Source: Clostridia bacterium
Lineage (GTDB): Bacteria; Bacillota; Clostridia; DUPQ01
Direction: 5' to 3'
Assembly: GCA_030592085.1 (NCBI GenBank)
Contig: JAUUZV010000027.1
Span: 1 to 17,001, forward strand
DNA length: 17,001 bases
Numbering within the stretch: position 1 is the stretch's first letter; every line of letters starts with the position of its first letter. The position numbers were made by a program, and so were the translations under genes. Of this stretch, positions 7,306 to 14,696 are shown piece after piece. The notes beneath the pieces were generated by a model. The model was not told the DNA's origin, ran no database searches, and saw only the letters and a list, made by a program, of their open reading frames with translations.

Positions 7306-8480
7306 TATCTTTCCTTTTCATAATATAAATCACAAATTTGCTCTGCAGCAATTTCTAAAACTTCTGGTTTTTCATTTGCTAAATATGTTAATATTGTAAA
7401 TTTAGAAGACATGGTATGTCCATTAACAATACTCCTTTTCAATAAATCTCTACTGATTTGTAAGTCAACAGGAGATATTTTACACCCAGCTTTTGCTAAA
7501 GTATCACTTATTTCTTTTCCATCTAATTCCATTACTGGTACAGGTAACTTATCTTTCACTAAATCATATAAATGACAAATTATTATAGTTCCAACACCTA
7601 CTGAATTCCCATGAAGAGGATGTTCTACTCCTCTTTTAATACAATCTACATCCCAATAATGAACAATATGATGTTCAGCTCCTGATGCAGGTCGTGTGTT
7701 TTGATACATTCCCATGGTCATACCAGCTAAAATCAAACCTTCCATTATATTAATTACTGCTTGTGGATCTCGCTTTTTAAGAAGACTAGCGCTAGATTCA
7801 CATTTTTTTACAGCTTTCATAACTACTTCAACAATCTGCTCACAGTAATGTTCATTTTTATAATCTCTTCCAAATTGCCACTCTCTAATGGCGTTATATT
7901 TACCAATTACATCACCAAATCCGGCCGTTATCATATCGTAGGGGGCCTCTTGTAACATTTGACTATCTGCAAATATTCCAATGGGGCATTGTCCTTGTAT
8001 ACTTTCTTTAACATTATTAATAATCAATGAAGATGTAGAAGATGCATAACCATCCATGGAAGGAGCTGTTCCAAAAACAACATATGGTTTATCCATCATA
8101 TAACTTACTTGTCTGGTAATATCATTAATAACACCACTTCCAACTGCTAAAAAGAAATCCACATTCTTAGGGATTTTAATTAGAACTTCACCTACATAAC
8201 TCTCATTAGGAGCTATGTGTACATGGTTTCTTTCATGAATAATATATATTTGACTACTTGGTAATAGTTTTTCAAATTGTTGACCAGCTAATTTATATGT
8301 TGTATCATCACATATTATCATTACCGTTTTACTTGTTTGTCCATTAATATATGATACAGTCTCATCTATAGCATTTTTATTAATTACAATTTTTTTCACA
8401 TCAACACTATGTGTGTTTTTACAATTACAATTATATGTATACCCAGCTAACTTGCTAATTTCCATTTTTGTTACATCCAT
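7305..8480 (-). CDS. araM: sn-Glycerol-1-phosphate dehydrogenase, AraM/EgsA family
   Basis: AraM-type enzymes interconvert dihydroxyacetone phosphate and sn-glycerol 1-phosphate with NAD(P)H. The 391-residue protein belongs to the iron-containing alcohol dehydrogenase superfamily. It has the AraM-like Cys pair at 18-20 (CNC), the nucleotide loop 'AVGSGVINDITR' (112-123), and 'FGTAPSMDGYASSTSSLI' (136-153). Metal ligands appear complete: Asp190 in 'GFGDVIGKY', His270/271 in 'SGAEHHIVHYW' and His290 in 'HPLHGNSVGVGT'. The frame is open to a TTG at 8501. ATG 8480 is preferred because a GAAAGAGAG ribosome binding site precedes it and it avoids overlap with the upstream gene, which stops at 8485. 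It sits between two glycosidase genes, as B. subtilis araM sits within an arabinose operon. A different polyol- or sugar-phosphate substrate is possible. Confidence 0.88.
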   Translation of the reverse strand: MDVTKMEISKLAGYTYNCNCKNTHSVDVKKIVINKNAIDETVSYINGQTSKTVMIICDDTTYKLAGQQFEKLLPSSQIYIIHERNHVHIAPNESYVGEVLIKIPKNVDFFLAVGSGVINDITRQVSYMMDKPYVVFGTAPSMDGYASSTSSLIINNVKESIQGQCPIGIFADSQMLQEAPYDMITAGFGDVIGKYNAIREWQFGRDYKNEHYCEQIVEVVMKAVKKCESSASLLKKRDPQAVINIMEGLILAGMTMGMYQNTRPASGAEHHIVHYWDVDCIKRGVEHPLHGNSVGVGTIIICHLYDLVKDKLPVPVMELDGKEISDTLAKAGCKISPVDLQISRDLLKRSIVNGHTMSSKFTILTYLANEKPEVLEIAAEQICDLYYEKER

Positions 8481-8484
8481 AAAT

Positions 8485-9891
8485 TTACTCTCTTTCAACA
8501 ATGATTAATACAGTAAAACTTTTCTTTTTACTAATATTAATTTTTGCTTCATCTTTTTTTTCACCATTAATATTAATTAATATAATCTTAGAGCCTTCAC
8601 CGGTTATTGTAATATCAAAATTACATTGGCCAATAAAAACATTAGTTAACTTTAATTTTGTTACCTTATTATATAAACAAGGAGAAAAAGACACATATTC
8701 ACTTTCAATACTAATTCCCGCTAAACCGTAAAGAAATAATGATAAATAACCAGTTGCTGACCATGATTGATGTTCACATGATTTAAACTCTTTTAATTTT
8801 TCCACACTATAGTGTTCTTGAAGACCACCATATGGTAATCCTGTTTCAGGATGATACATTTCATAAAATTGATTATCCCTATTTGCATAAGAAGTCAGTT
8901 TCTCAAATTCATGTATAAATAATTTATCATAATCTACTTTAATTGCTTCATTTGCAAAGAAGCACTGTACATGTGGCCAAATCGTTCCTGCATGTCTTCC
9001 ATAATGCTCTTTAATATTATACCTATCATAATTTGGGTAGACACAGGGAAGTCCACTTGGGCTAATATAGATATTATTTAAAAATTTAGAATCAATTATT
9101 TTAGCTTGTAAAGCCAAAGCAATACCTAACCCTTCTTGTCTCAAACTATCTCCATATTTTCCCACAATATATTTTAGTTGATTATTATCGTATATAAAAT
9201 GTTTTTCTATAGCTTTTTTTAGCATTGTTTTTTTTCTGTTAAATTGAGAAGTATCCTTTGATAGAATAATAGCCATTTTACGAACAACATCATATGCTAA
9301 TACATAAGCTGCATTTGTAGATAGGGTATGCATTGGTATGCCATATCCTATATCATAACATTTTTCCTTTTCATGTTTTGGAAATTGTAAAATAGATCCT
9401 TCTTTACCCATATATCCATATGTATATGGATAAGCCGAACTGCCATCACCATACACAGCTGGTCCTCTAAAAAGCCCATATTCCTTTGTAAATTCTTCTT
9501 CTTCACGAATAGTTAAAGTATTACAAATGGCTTCATATGCTACTAATAAAAACGAACTATCTTGCGAAACAAGATAGTATTGGTAAGCACCTAGTGCCCA
9601 AATAATAGCATCCCAATATTGTCCACTTATTACTATATTATTATTTTTATAGGCCAATATCGATGTTAATGTCTGGTAAGATACTTCTCTATTCATAAAG
9701 CATAAACTATTATATACATTAATTGAAGCATCTCTAGTCCATGGTCTATCATAATCAGCGCCAGCTACTAGAACCTGACAATTCTTTTTTATATAGGGGT
9801 TATAAAAATCAGTAATATTTGACTGTATATCATTATAGGCAATAGAAATAGCCTTGTTAACTTGTTTGTTGTTTGTTGTGATTTGTATCAT
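8485..9891 (-). CDS. Cytoplasmic (alpha/alpha)6 six-hairpin glycosidase, family uncertain
   Basis: The 468-residue protein has the look of a six-hairpin glycosidase of the GH63/GH78/amylo-1,6-glucosidase type. 'YDRPWTRDASIN' spans residues 47-58, with Asp54 a candidate acid. It is followed by 'ISGQYWDAIIWALGAYQYY' (88-106), 'DSLRQEGLGIALALQAKI' (248-265), 'HYGRHAGTIWPHVQCFFANEA' (296-316) and 'CEHQSWSATGYLSLFLYGLAGI' (372-393). A small C-terminal beta domain covers about 395-468. There is no signal peptide. The frame opens at GTG 9897, but that codon overlaps the AGGAG ribosome binding site. ATG 9891 lies five bases after that site and is chosen instead. It is the first gene of the operon with araM (4-bp gap) and the GH106-like hydrolase. 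The exact family and substrate are not recognised. Confidence 0.7.
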   Translation of the reverse strand: MIQITTNNKQVNKAISIAYNDIQSNITDFYNPYIKKNCQVLVAGADYDRPWTRDASINVYNSLCFMNREVSYQTLTSILAYKNNNIVISGQYWDAIIWALGAYQYYLVSQDSSFLLVAYEAICNTLTIREEEEFTKEYGLFRGPAVYGDGSSAYPYTYGYMGKEGSILQFPKHEKEKCYDIGYGIPMHTLSTNAAYVLAYDVVRKMAIILSKDTSQFNRKKTMLKKAIEKHFIYDNNQLKYIVGKYGDSLRQEGLGIALALQAKIIDSKFLNNIYISPSGLPCVYPNYDRYNIKEHYGRHAGTIWPHVQCFFANEAIKVDYDKLFIHEFEKLTSYANRDNQFYEMYHPETGLPYGGLQEHYSVEKLKEFKSCEHQSWSATGYLSLFLYGLAGISIESEYVSFSPCLYNKVTKLKLTNVFIGQCNFDITITGEGSKIILININGEKKDEAKINISKKKSFTVLIIVERE

Positions 9892-9972
9892 TGGCACTCC
9901 TAAAAATTATTATTGTTATACTTACTTTATCACAACCTTTTTTGAATGAAAATATTTTTTTATAAAAGGGGG
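9892..9972 (-). other. Upstream region of the sugar operon, no strong promoter found
   Basis: Between the glycosidase start and the padR promoter only weak minus-strand matches are visible. One is a TATAAC about 30 bases before the ATG, without a convincing -35 box. No clear CcpA (cre) site or LacI-type palindrome was seen. The operon may depend on an activator or on a promoter that diverges strongly from consensus. Confidence 0.3.
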
Positions 9973-10000
9973 TTGACTTTTTTTGAGATAGTGCTATAAT
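9973..10000 (+). promoter_or_regulatory. Strong extended -10 sigma-A promoter of the PadR module
   Basis: TTGACT (9973-9978) and a consensus TATAAT (9995-10000) are separated by 16 bases, and the -10 box is preceded by TGC, giving an extended -10. Initiation is expected near 10007, inside the dyad at 10005-10027. This is the clearest promoter in the window. Confidence 0.88.
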
Positions 10001-10004
10001 ACAC

Positions 10005-10027
10005 AGTATCTTGTTATGCAAGGTACT
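10005..10027. promoter_or_regulatory. Probable PadR operator over the module's transcription start
   Basis: AGTATCTTG (10005-10013) and CAAGGTACT (10019-10027) form an inverted repeat with 8 of 9 positions paired and a 5-base spacer (TTATG). It starts five bases after the -10 box and ends 25 bases before the padR start codon. That position fits autorepression by the PadR protein encoded immediately downstream. The assignment is an inference from position and symmetry. Confidence 0.7.
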
Positions 10028-10051
10028 AAACTATAAAAGGGAGTGAAATTA

Positions 10052-10366
10052 TTGAACAGTCAATTTAAAAAAGGAATACTTGAACTTTTGGTCTTACACA
10101 TACTAACAAAAAATGATTGTTATGGATATGAAATTGTAAACAAGATATCTGAAAGCATTTCGATTTCAGAAGGAACAATATATCCATTAATGAGAAGATT
10201 AAAAGGCGATGGTTATGTTACTACTTACTTATCAGAATCAACTGAAGGACCGCCAAGAAAATATTATCATTTGGCAGATAGTGGTATAGAGGAGCATAAT
10301 CGATTAAAAGAAGAATGGGATACATTTTTCGAGAGAGTAAATATTTTATTAGGGGAGGAAGCATAA
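10052..10366 (+). CDS. PadR family transcriptional regulator
   Basis: This is a 104-residue winged-helix repressor of the short PadR subfamily. It has the standard start 'NSQFKKGILELLVLHIL', then 'CYGYEIVNKI' and the recognition helix and wing 'SEGTIYPLMRRLKGDGYVTTYLSESTEGPPRKYYHLADSG'. A C-terminal dimerisation helix ends 'WDTFFERVNILLGEEA'. The frame is open from GTG 10043, but TTG at 10052 is preferred. It lies eight bases after the AGGGAG ribosome binding site and gives the N-terminus normal for the family, whereas the GTG overlaps that site. It is followed one base later by a HAAS-domain gene, a common partner of this PadR type. It probably represses its own operon through the dyad at 10005-10027. 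Confidence 0.93.
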   Translation: MNSQFKKGILELLVLHILTKNDCYGYEIVNKISESISISEGTIYPLMRRLKGDGYVTTYLSESTEGPPRKYYHLADSGIEEHNRLKEEWDTFFERVNILLGEEA

Positions 10367-10367
10367 T

Positions 10368-10928
10368 ATGATTAAGAAAGATTTTATGTCTACGCTAGAA
10401 GTAAAACTACGTCATATTCCAATTACTGAGAGAAAAGAAATTTTAGAAGATTATACTGAACATTTTACCATTGGGATAGAACAGGAAAAAACCGAGGAAG
10501 AAATTTGTGAAGCATTAGGAGATCCTATAAGAATTGCTAAAATGTATACTGCTACTTCATTTGCTACACAATCAACAGAAAAGAACTCAACTAAAAGTGC
10601 TTTTAAAGCAATTTTAGCAGCCCTTAGTTTAGGGTTCTTTAATCTTATTATTGGTATTCCAATTTTAATACTTTTACTTACCATTGTAATTGTATTTTAC
10701 ACAGTAGGAATATCAGTATTCGTTTCTGGTTTTGCGCTTACTTTAAGTAGCATTTTATTTCCATTTGTTAGCGTTGCAGGAGCATATATTATACTAACAA
10801 TATTTGGCGGAATTGCTGTTATGGCACTTGGTATATTAATGATTATTGGCTCAACATATTTTACAAAATACACCTTTATTGGTATTGCAAAATATATTAA
10901 AGCTAATTTTAAAATTATAGGAGGATAA
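10368..10928 (+). CDS. HAAS-domain (DUF1700) integral membrane protein
   Basis: The 186-residue protein begins with a helical HAAS/DUF1700 domain (about 1-62). Its typical sequence is 'FMSTLEVKLRHIPITERKEILEDYTEHF' followed by 'KTEEEICEALGDPIRIAKMY'. Three or so hydrophobic segments follow, at about 85-112, 113-136 and 140-165, giving a polytopic membrane protein with the HAAS domain probably in the cytosol. A GGGGAGG ribosome binding site in the end of padR and a one-base gap to the padR stop indicate coupling. In this family the HAAS protein is usually encoded next to a PadR regulator and a toastrack protein. It is thought to take part in envelope-stress sensing; the molecular role is not established. 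Confidence 0.9.
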   Translation: MIKKDFMSTLEVKLRHIPITERKEILEDYTEHFTIGIEQEKTEEEICEALGDPIRIAKMYTATSFATQSTEKNSTKSAFKAILAALSLGFFNLIIGIPILILLLTIVIVFYTVGISVFVSGFALTLSSILFPFVSVAGAYIILTIFGGIAVMALGILMIIGSTYFTKYTFIGIAKYIKANFKIIGG

Positions 10929-10929
10929 C

Positions 10930-11883
10930 ATGAGAACATTTATTATTGTAATAGTAGCTATATTAATAATAAGCACAATGATTTGTGGTGCTGTTTTATT
11001 AGTTCTTAAGGACGATTTTAAAGATGGTAACATAGAATTCAATATAGAAGGTTGGAAAGATTTTTCTTTTAAAGCTGGAGATTATGAAGCATATGAAATT
11101 AACGAGAGTTTAACAACAACCGTACAAGGCATTACAAGCATCATTTCAAATTCTGTTGTAGCAGATATTGAAATTGTAAAGTGGGATAAATCTGAAATTC
11201 AAGCTACCTTAATTGGTGAAATTTCAACAAGAGGCGGGAAACCATACTTGAAAAAAATAGAAAGTGGATCAAAAGTAACCATGGAAGTACAATATCCAAA
11301 AACTCTTAATACATCTACTTTTTCATCTAATTTGAAGTTATATATATATGTTCCTGAAAATTATGAAGAGTCTTTTACTTTACACACAGTTTCTGGAAAC
11401 ATTTCCATTAATCATTTTGATGCTACAGAGGAAATTAACTTACATACTGTATCAGGAGAATTTTTTATTGACACTGTTAAAGGAAATAAGTTATACCTAA
11501 GTAGTGTATCTGGGGATGGTGAGATCGAACAGGTTTATTTTGACAGTTTTACCTTTTCTTCAACATCGGGTTCTCTTGAATTTATTGGAAACCCTGGTAG
11601 GTTAATAGCTGACACTGTTTCAGGAGATGTTGATTTAACATTATATGGGGATTTAAGTGACATAGATATTGATACAGTTAGTGGAGATACAAGTATCTCT
11701 TTTGACAATGATGTTTCAGCTACTATAGAACTAGATTCAGTAACCGGAAAATATAATGCAAGTATGCCAATTATAATTGTCTCTTCAAGTAAAAATGATA
11801 TAACTTTTGTAGTGGGAGAAAACCCTACTATTAAAATTGATTTATCATCTGTATCCGGAGACTTATCTGTTAATATAAATTAG
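10930..11883 (+). CDS. Membrane-anchored toastrack/DUF4097 beta-repeat protein
   Basis: The 317-residue protein has one N-terminal membrane segment (about 4-26), then a beta-rich region with a repeated '[ST]VSGD'-type turn. Copies are at about residues 152 (HTVSGN), 172 (HTVSGE), 191 (SSVSGD), 210 (SSTSGS), 228 and 248 (DTVSGD), 269 (DSVTGK) and 306 (SSVSGD). The spacing is mostly 18-21 residues, as in a stacked beta-solenoid. This is the DUF4097/toastrack pattern, related to the C-terminal domains of LiaF- and PspC-type envelope-stress proteins. The start ATG is one base after the HAAS gene stop, five bases after AGGAGG. The bulk of the protein is expected outside the membrane. It is the last gene of the three-gene PadR module. 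Confidence 0.88.
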   Translation: MRTFIIVIVAILIISTMICGAVLLVLKDDFKDGNIEFNIEGWKDFSFKAGDYEAYEINESLTTTVQGITSIISNSVVADIEIVKWDKSEIQATLIGEISTRGGKPYLKKIESGSKVTMEVQYPKTLNTSTFSSNLKLYIYVPENYEESFTLHTVSGNISINHFDATEEINLHTVSGEFFIDTVKGNKLYLSSVSGDGEIEQVYFDSFTFSSTSGSLEFIGNPGRLIADTVSGDVDLTLYGDLSDIDIDTVSGDTSISFDNDVSATIELDSVTGKYNASMPIIIVSSSKNDITFVVGENPTIKIDLSSVSGDLSVNIN

Positions 11884-11918
11884 TCTCTATATATGGAAAT
11901 TAATAGAAATTTTTAATA

Positions 11919-11949
11919 AAAAACGGTTCAAAAAAATTGAACCGTTTTT
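11919..11949. terminator. Bidirectional intrinsic terminator
   Basis: AAAAACGGTTCAA (11919-11931) and TTGAACCGTTTTT (11937-11949) form a perfect 13-bp stem with a 5-base loop. A T-rich tail follows on both strands. It sits 35 bases after the toastrack stop and 18 bases beyond the convergent DUF302 stop, so it can end both transcripts. Confidence 0.93.
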
Positions 11950-11967
11950 GTTTATATCTAAACTCTT

Positions 11968-12444
11968 TTAATTTAAAATTGCTTCTAAAATTTCTTCATT
12001 CTGCTCTGCAGCAGTTGTCATAACTTCCTTAATTAATCCACCCATTAAACTTGACATTAATGATGAATTTAATCTAGAAATGTATACCTTTCCATCATCT
12101 CTTTCATAGATGGCTATTCTACAAGGCATTAAAGATGAGACAATTCTTTCTTCATCAGCTTCTAAAATTCTAGCAGCATGTTCTGGATGACATAGTTCAA
12201 AAACTTGTACCTTTTTTACATCGTATCCATACTTAGTCATAGTAAGTTGTAAATCATGTACTGCTGGTAATTTCCATCCATGACTTTCTACAGACTCTGT
12301 TAGAACCTCAATCGTTTCATCAAATCCATACATACTTTCGTCTTCAAGTAACATCGCTCCAGGTGATACTAAAACAATAGCGGTGCTTGCTATTATAATT
12401 CCTAATAAAAAAGAAATCACTCCAACCCAAATATTTTTTTTCAT
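11968..12444 (-). CDS. DUF302 family membrane-anchored protein
   Basis: The 158-residue protein has an N-terminal membrane anchor or uncleaved signal (about 5-28, 'WVGVISFLLGIIIASTAIVLV') followed by a DUF302 domain. The domain is recognised by 'GWKLPAVHDLQLTMTKYGYDVKKVQVFELCHPEHAARIL' (56-94) and 'SSLMPCRIAIYE' (104-114). Cys85 and Cys108 are in the positions usual for the family, next to His86. The function of DUF302 is unknown. The frame is open to ATG 12456, but that codon overlaps the GGAG site. ATG 12444 lies 6-7 bases after GGAG and is chosen. It is a single-gene unit between two terminators. Its promoter carries a CRP/FNR-type box, suggesting control by oxygen, redox or energy state. 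Confidence 0.85.
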   Translation of the reverse strand: MKKNIWVGVISFLLGIIIASTAIVLVSPGAMLLEDESMYGFDETIEVLTESVESHGWKLPAVHDLQLTMTKYGYDVKKVQVFELCHPEHAARILEADEERIVSSLMPCRIAIYERDDGKVYISRLNSSLMSSLMGGLIKEVMTTAAEQNEEILEAILN

Positions 12445-12476
12445 AATATACTCCATTCAAAATAATTTATTTGATT

Positions 12477-12482
12477 AGTATA
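12477..12482 (-). promoter_or_regulatory. Predicted -10 box of the DUF302 gene
   Basis: TATACT on the minus strand, with no good -35 hexamer at the proper distance. The expected start is near 12470, giving a 26-base leader. A weak -35 region is normal for a promoter activated from a box centred at -41.5, which is where the CRP/FNR-type box lies. Confidence 0.55.
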
Positions 12483-12503
12483 CTTATAATCATTATGGGC
12501 ATA

Positions 12504-12519
12504 TGTGACTTATGTCACA
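12504..12519. promoter_or_regulatory. CRP/FNR-type binding site upstream of the DUF302 gene
   Basis: TGTGACTTATGTCACA is a perfect TGTGA-N6-TCACA dyad. The symmetry extends to 8-bp arms at 12502-12509 and 12514-12521. The central TA agrees with the TGTGA-N2-TA-N2-TCACA form that I recall for Bacillus subtilis Fnr. Its centre (12511.5) is about 41.5 bases upstream of the predicted start, the classic class II activation position. No Crp/Fnr-family gene is in the window, so which regulator binds is open. Confidence 0.75.
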
Positions 12520-12546
12520 TACTTTGAATTCCTTTTTTGTGCAAAA

Positions 12547-12569
12547 AAAACCACCAAAATGGTGGTTTT
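12547..12569 (-). terminator. Intrinsic terminator of the SLH protein gene
   Basis: A 10-bp perfect stem, AAAACCACCA (12547-12556) with TGGTGGTTTT (12560-12569), has a 3-base loop. On the minus strand it is followed by a run of eight T. It begins 21 bases after the SLH gene stop. Confidence 0.93.
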
Positions 12570-12590
12570 AAAGTACAGTATATTCTTTAT

Positions 12591-14609
12591 TTATAATATT
12601 TCAAGAATTACCATTAGTCTATATATTATTGCAGAAGCTTGTGCTCTCGTTGCTGTATTATTTGGTTCAAATGTAGTTGTTGTCATTCCATTAATAATTC
12701 CTAAATAATGAGCAGCTGAAATACATTTAATTTCTTCTGCTGTTAAAGCATCGATGTCCGTAAATGTAGCTGTTGAATGGTCTGCCAATATTTGCAAGTC
12801 TTCTCCTGTATAATACTCATAAGCCTTCATAACCATAACAGCCATATCGCTTCTTAATATCGCTTCTTCTGGCTTAAAGATGGTACCATCAACAATATTT
12901 TCGTTTTCTAGTCCTGTAATATAACCATAATACCAGTCTGTTGTATCTATATCTGTAAATGAACTACCAGTCCCTGCTGGCAACATAATAGATACTGCAA
13001 CCAATTTAGCAAATTGTGCTCTAGTTACATCTCCTTCAGGGGCAAATGTTCCATCTCCCATTCCGTCTATTATTCCAATTACAGTCAGAGGCGCAATATA
13101 TTGATTTCCCCAATATGTTGAATAAACATCAGTAAAACTGTTTGCCTTAACAAAAAACTGATATGTGCCAGTTCCATTATAATTTGCATAAATCTGTTCT
13201 GATATTAAATAAGCAGGTTCTGTTCTTTTAGTTTCATATAGATCTTCAATAATAACGTTTGCTCTTTCATATGAAACAATTGTATTTTTAAGTGAAGTAA
13301 AAATTTTCATTCCTTCTACGTTACTATCTATATATAAACCCTCAGATGTTGGGTAATACATAAAATCAACATCAGAAAAGCCTTCTCTTTTTTGTGAAAA
13401 GATGTAAACGTCCTTTTCTGTTAATTTTGTTAAAGCCTCATAGGGAAGTATAAATTGATAATCTGAAAAGTTAATAGTCAACCCTAAATTACTCTCTAAT
13501 AAAATTAGTAAAGCTTGATTAGTAAAATCTAATGAAAAAGTTTCAAAATCATACGCTGTTAAATCAATTTCTCTTTTTTCACTATCAATATATCGGTAAA
13601 TTTGATTATCATATAAAGTTAACGAAACATCTTTTCCATCAACTTCAAGAAAATCAAGAACCGTATCGTCTAATTCAAGGTCATCAAGAATTGTTTGTCT
13701 AACCACTTCAAATTCTAAATTGTATATTTCCTCTGAGCCGTCAAATGTAAATGCCATATTATATGTACCAGTGGCTAAAGGAAGTGGTGTATATAGTTTT
13801 ACTTTTTTATTGTTATACACAACTATATTACTAATATCTATATATCTTCCTCTTCCTGTAATAATTGCACTAAATAATTCGTTGTCGAGAGGGAATTCAA
13901 TAACTTTTGAATTAACATAAAAAGCTAGAGGTTCATCTCTTGAGTAAATTTCTTTTTCAAGATAAATTTCATTTTCAATAATTCGTAAGGTTTTCTTATA
14001 AAATCCTGTTTGAGTAATTAATCTAATTTCAATTTCATCTTTGTTAAGTACCTCATCAGCAGTTGGATACACTTTAAAGATTCTATCTGTAATTTTCGTA
14101 CAATCTACTTGTACATCATCAACCATACATACTAATGTGGACTCAATTTCCTTATTAAAAAATCTGATAGTTATCCCATTTGTTAAAATACTTTCAACTG
14201 TTGCAGGATCATCGTCAATATCAAAGTGTCCTTCTTTCACTATAATGGATTGGGTATCCCACTGTTCCATTGGGGTTATACCGTCTTGATATTTAACAAC
14301 TACAGTATAACTTCCTTCAGTTGCGTTATACATCATCATATCAAATGTAATTGTATAATTATCTATTATGGTAATGTTTTTTATTAAATCCTTATCTGTT
14401 CCAATAATATCAATACTGATGCTGTCTGCATATGCTAAAAAATCAACTGTTTCAGTAGTTATCACAACTTGTTGAACTTCATCATATATTGTGTTGTCAA
14501 AAGAATCAGCCATCACTGTAATCTGATCCGTTTGAACCGCAGCACTTACAGGCATTACTATTGAAAAAAGTAAAATAACAGATAAAAGAATACTAAGAAT
14601 TTTCTTCAT
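12591..14609 (-). CDS. Secreted S-layer-homology (SLH) domain surface protein
   Basis: The 672-residue protein has a Sec signal peptide (MKKILSILLSVILLFSIVMPVSA, cleavage probably after residue 23 or 24). A long acidic, beta-rich region (about 25-485) has no recognised catalytic motif. Three C-terminal SLH repeats follow at about 492-546, 551-600 and 616-665. Repeats 1 and 3 carry TRAQ at the usual TRAE site, while repeat 2 has LRSD. SLH triplets anchor proteins to pyruvylated secondary cell-wall polymers, so this should be a cell-surface protein. The ectodomain has Ig-like strand patterns ('GTYNMAFTFDGSEEIYNLEFEV'), but its function is unknown. ATG 14609 follows AAAGGATGG at a rather long distance. 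Its promoter was not clearly found. Confidence 0.88.
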   Translation of the reverse strand: MKKILSILLSVILLFSIVMPVSAAVQTDQITVMADSFDNTIYDEVQQVVITTETVDFLAYADSISIDIIGTDKDLIKNITIIDNYTITFDMMMYNATEGSYTVVVKYQDGITPMEQWDTQSIIVKEGHFDIDDDPATVESILTNGITIRFFNKEIESTLVCMVDDVQVDCTKITDRIFKVYPTADEVLNKDEIEIRLITQTGFYKKTLRIIENEIYLEKEIYSRDEPLAFYVNSKVIEFPLDNELFSAIITGRGRYIDISNIVVYNNKKVKLYTPLPLATGTYNMAFTFDGSEEIYNLEFEVVRQTILDDLELDDTVLDFLEVDGKDVSLTLYDNQIYRYIDSEKREIDLTAYDFETFSLDFTNQALLILLESNLGLTINFSDYQFILPYEALTKLTEKDVYIFSQKREGFSDVDFMYYPTSEGLYIDSNVEGMKIFTSLKNTIVSYERANVIIEDLYETKRTEPAYLISEQIYANYNGTGTYQFFVKANSFTDVYSTYWGNQYIAPLTVIGIIDGMGDGTFAPEGDVTRAQFAKLVAVSIMLPAGTGSSFTDIDTTDWYYGYITGLENENIVDGTIFKPEEAILRSDMAVMVMKAYEYYTGEDLQILADHSTATFTDIDALTAEEIKCISAAHYLGIINGMTTTTFEPNNTATRAQASAIIYRLMVILEIL

Positions 14610-14659
14610 TCCCTACACCATCCTTTTTCTATATGTTTATATTTTATCACTAATATACA

Positions 14660-14686
14660 AAACTTACCACTTGTTGTAATAAGCTT
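14660..14686 (-). terminator. Probable weak terminator after uridine kinase
   Basis: In the minus-strand RNA, AAGCUUAUUAC and GUGGUAAGUUU can pair over 11 positions, including G-U wobbles, around the loop AACAA. UUUUGU follows. It lies about 10 bases past the udk stop. The stem is AU-rich, so read-through into the SLH gene is possible. Confidence 0.4.
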
Positions 14687-14696
14687 GTTTATTTCC

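Noticed and set aside
8481..8501. TTG start extending araM upstream by seven codons
   Set aside because: No ribosome binding site precedes it and it would overlap the previous gene. ATG 8480 has a good site.
10451..11042. Minus-strand open frames opposite the HAAS and toastrack genes
   Set aside because: Hydrophobic translations that mirror the membrane segments of the real genes; no start signal.
12502..12521. Rex-type site instead of CRP/FNR
   Set aside because: Rex sites read TTGTGAA-N4-TTCACAA. Here the bases next to TGTGA and TCACA are C and G, so the AA/TT positions are missing.
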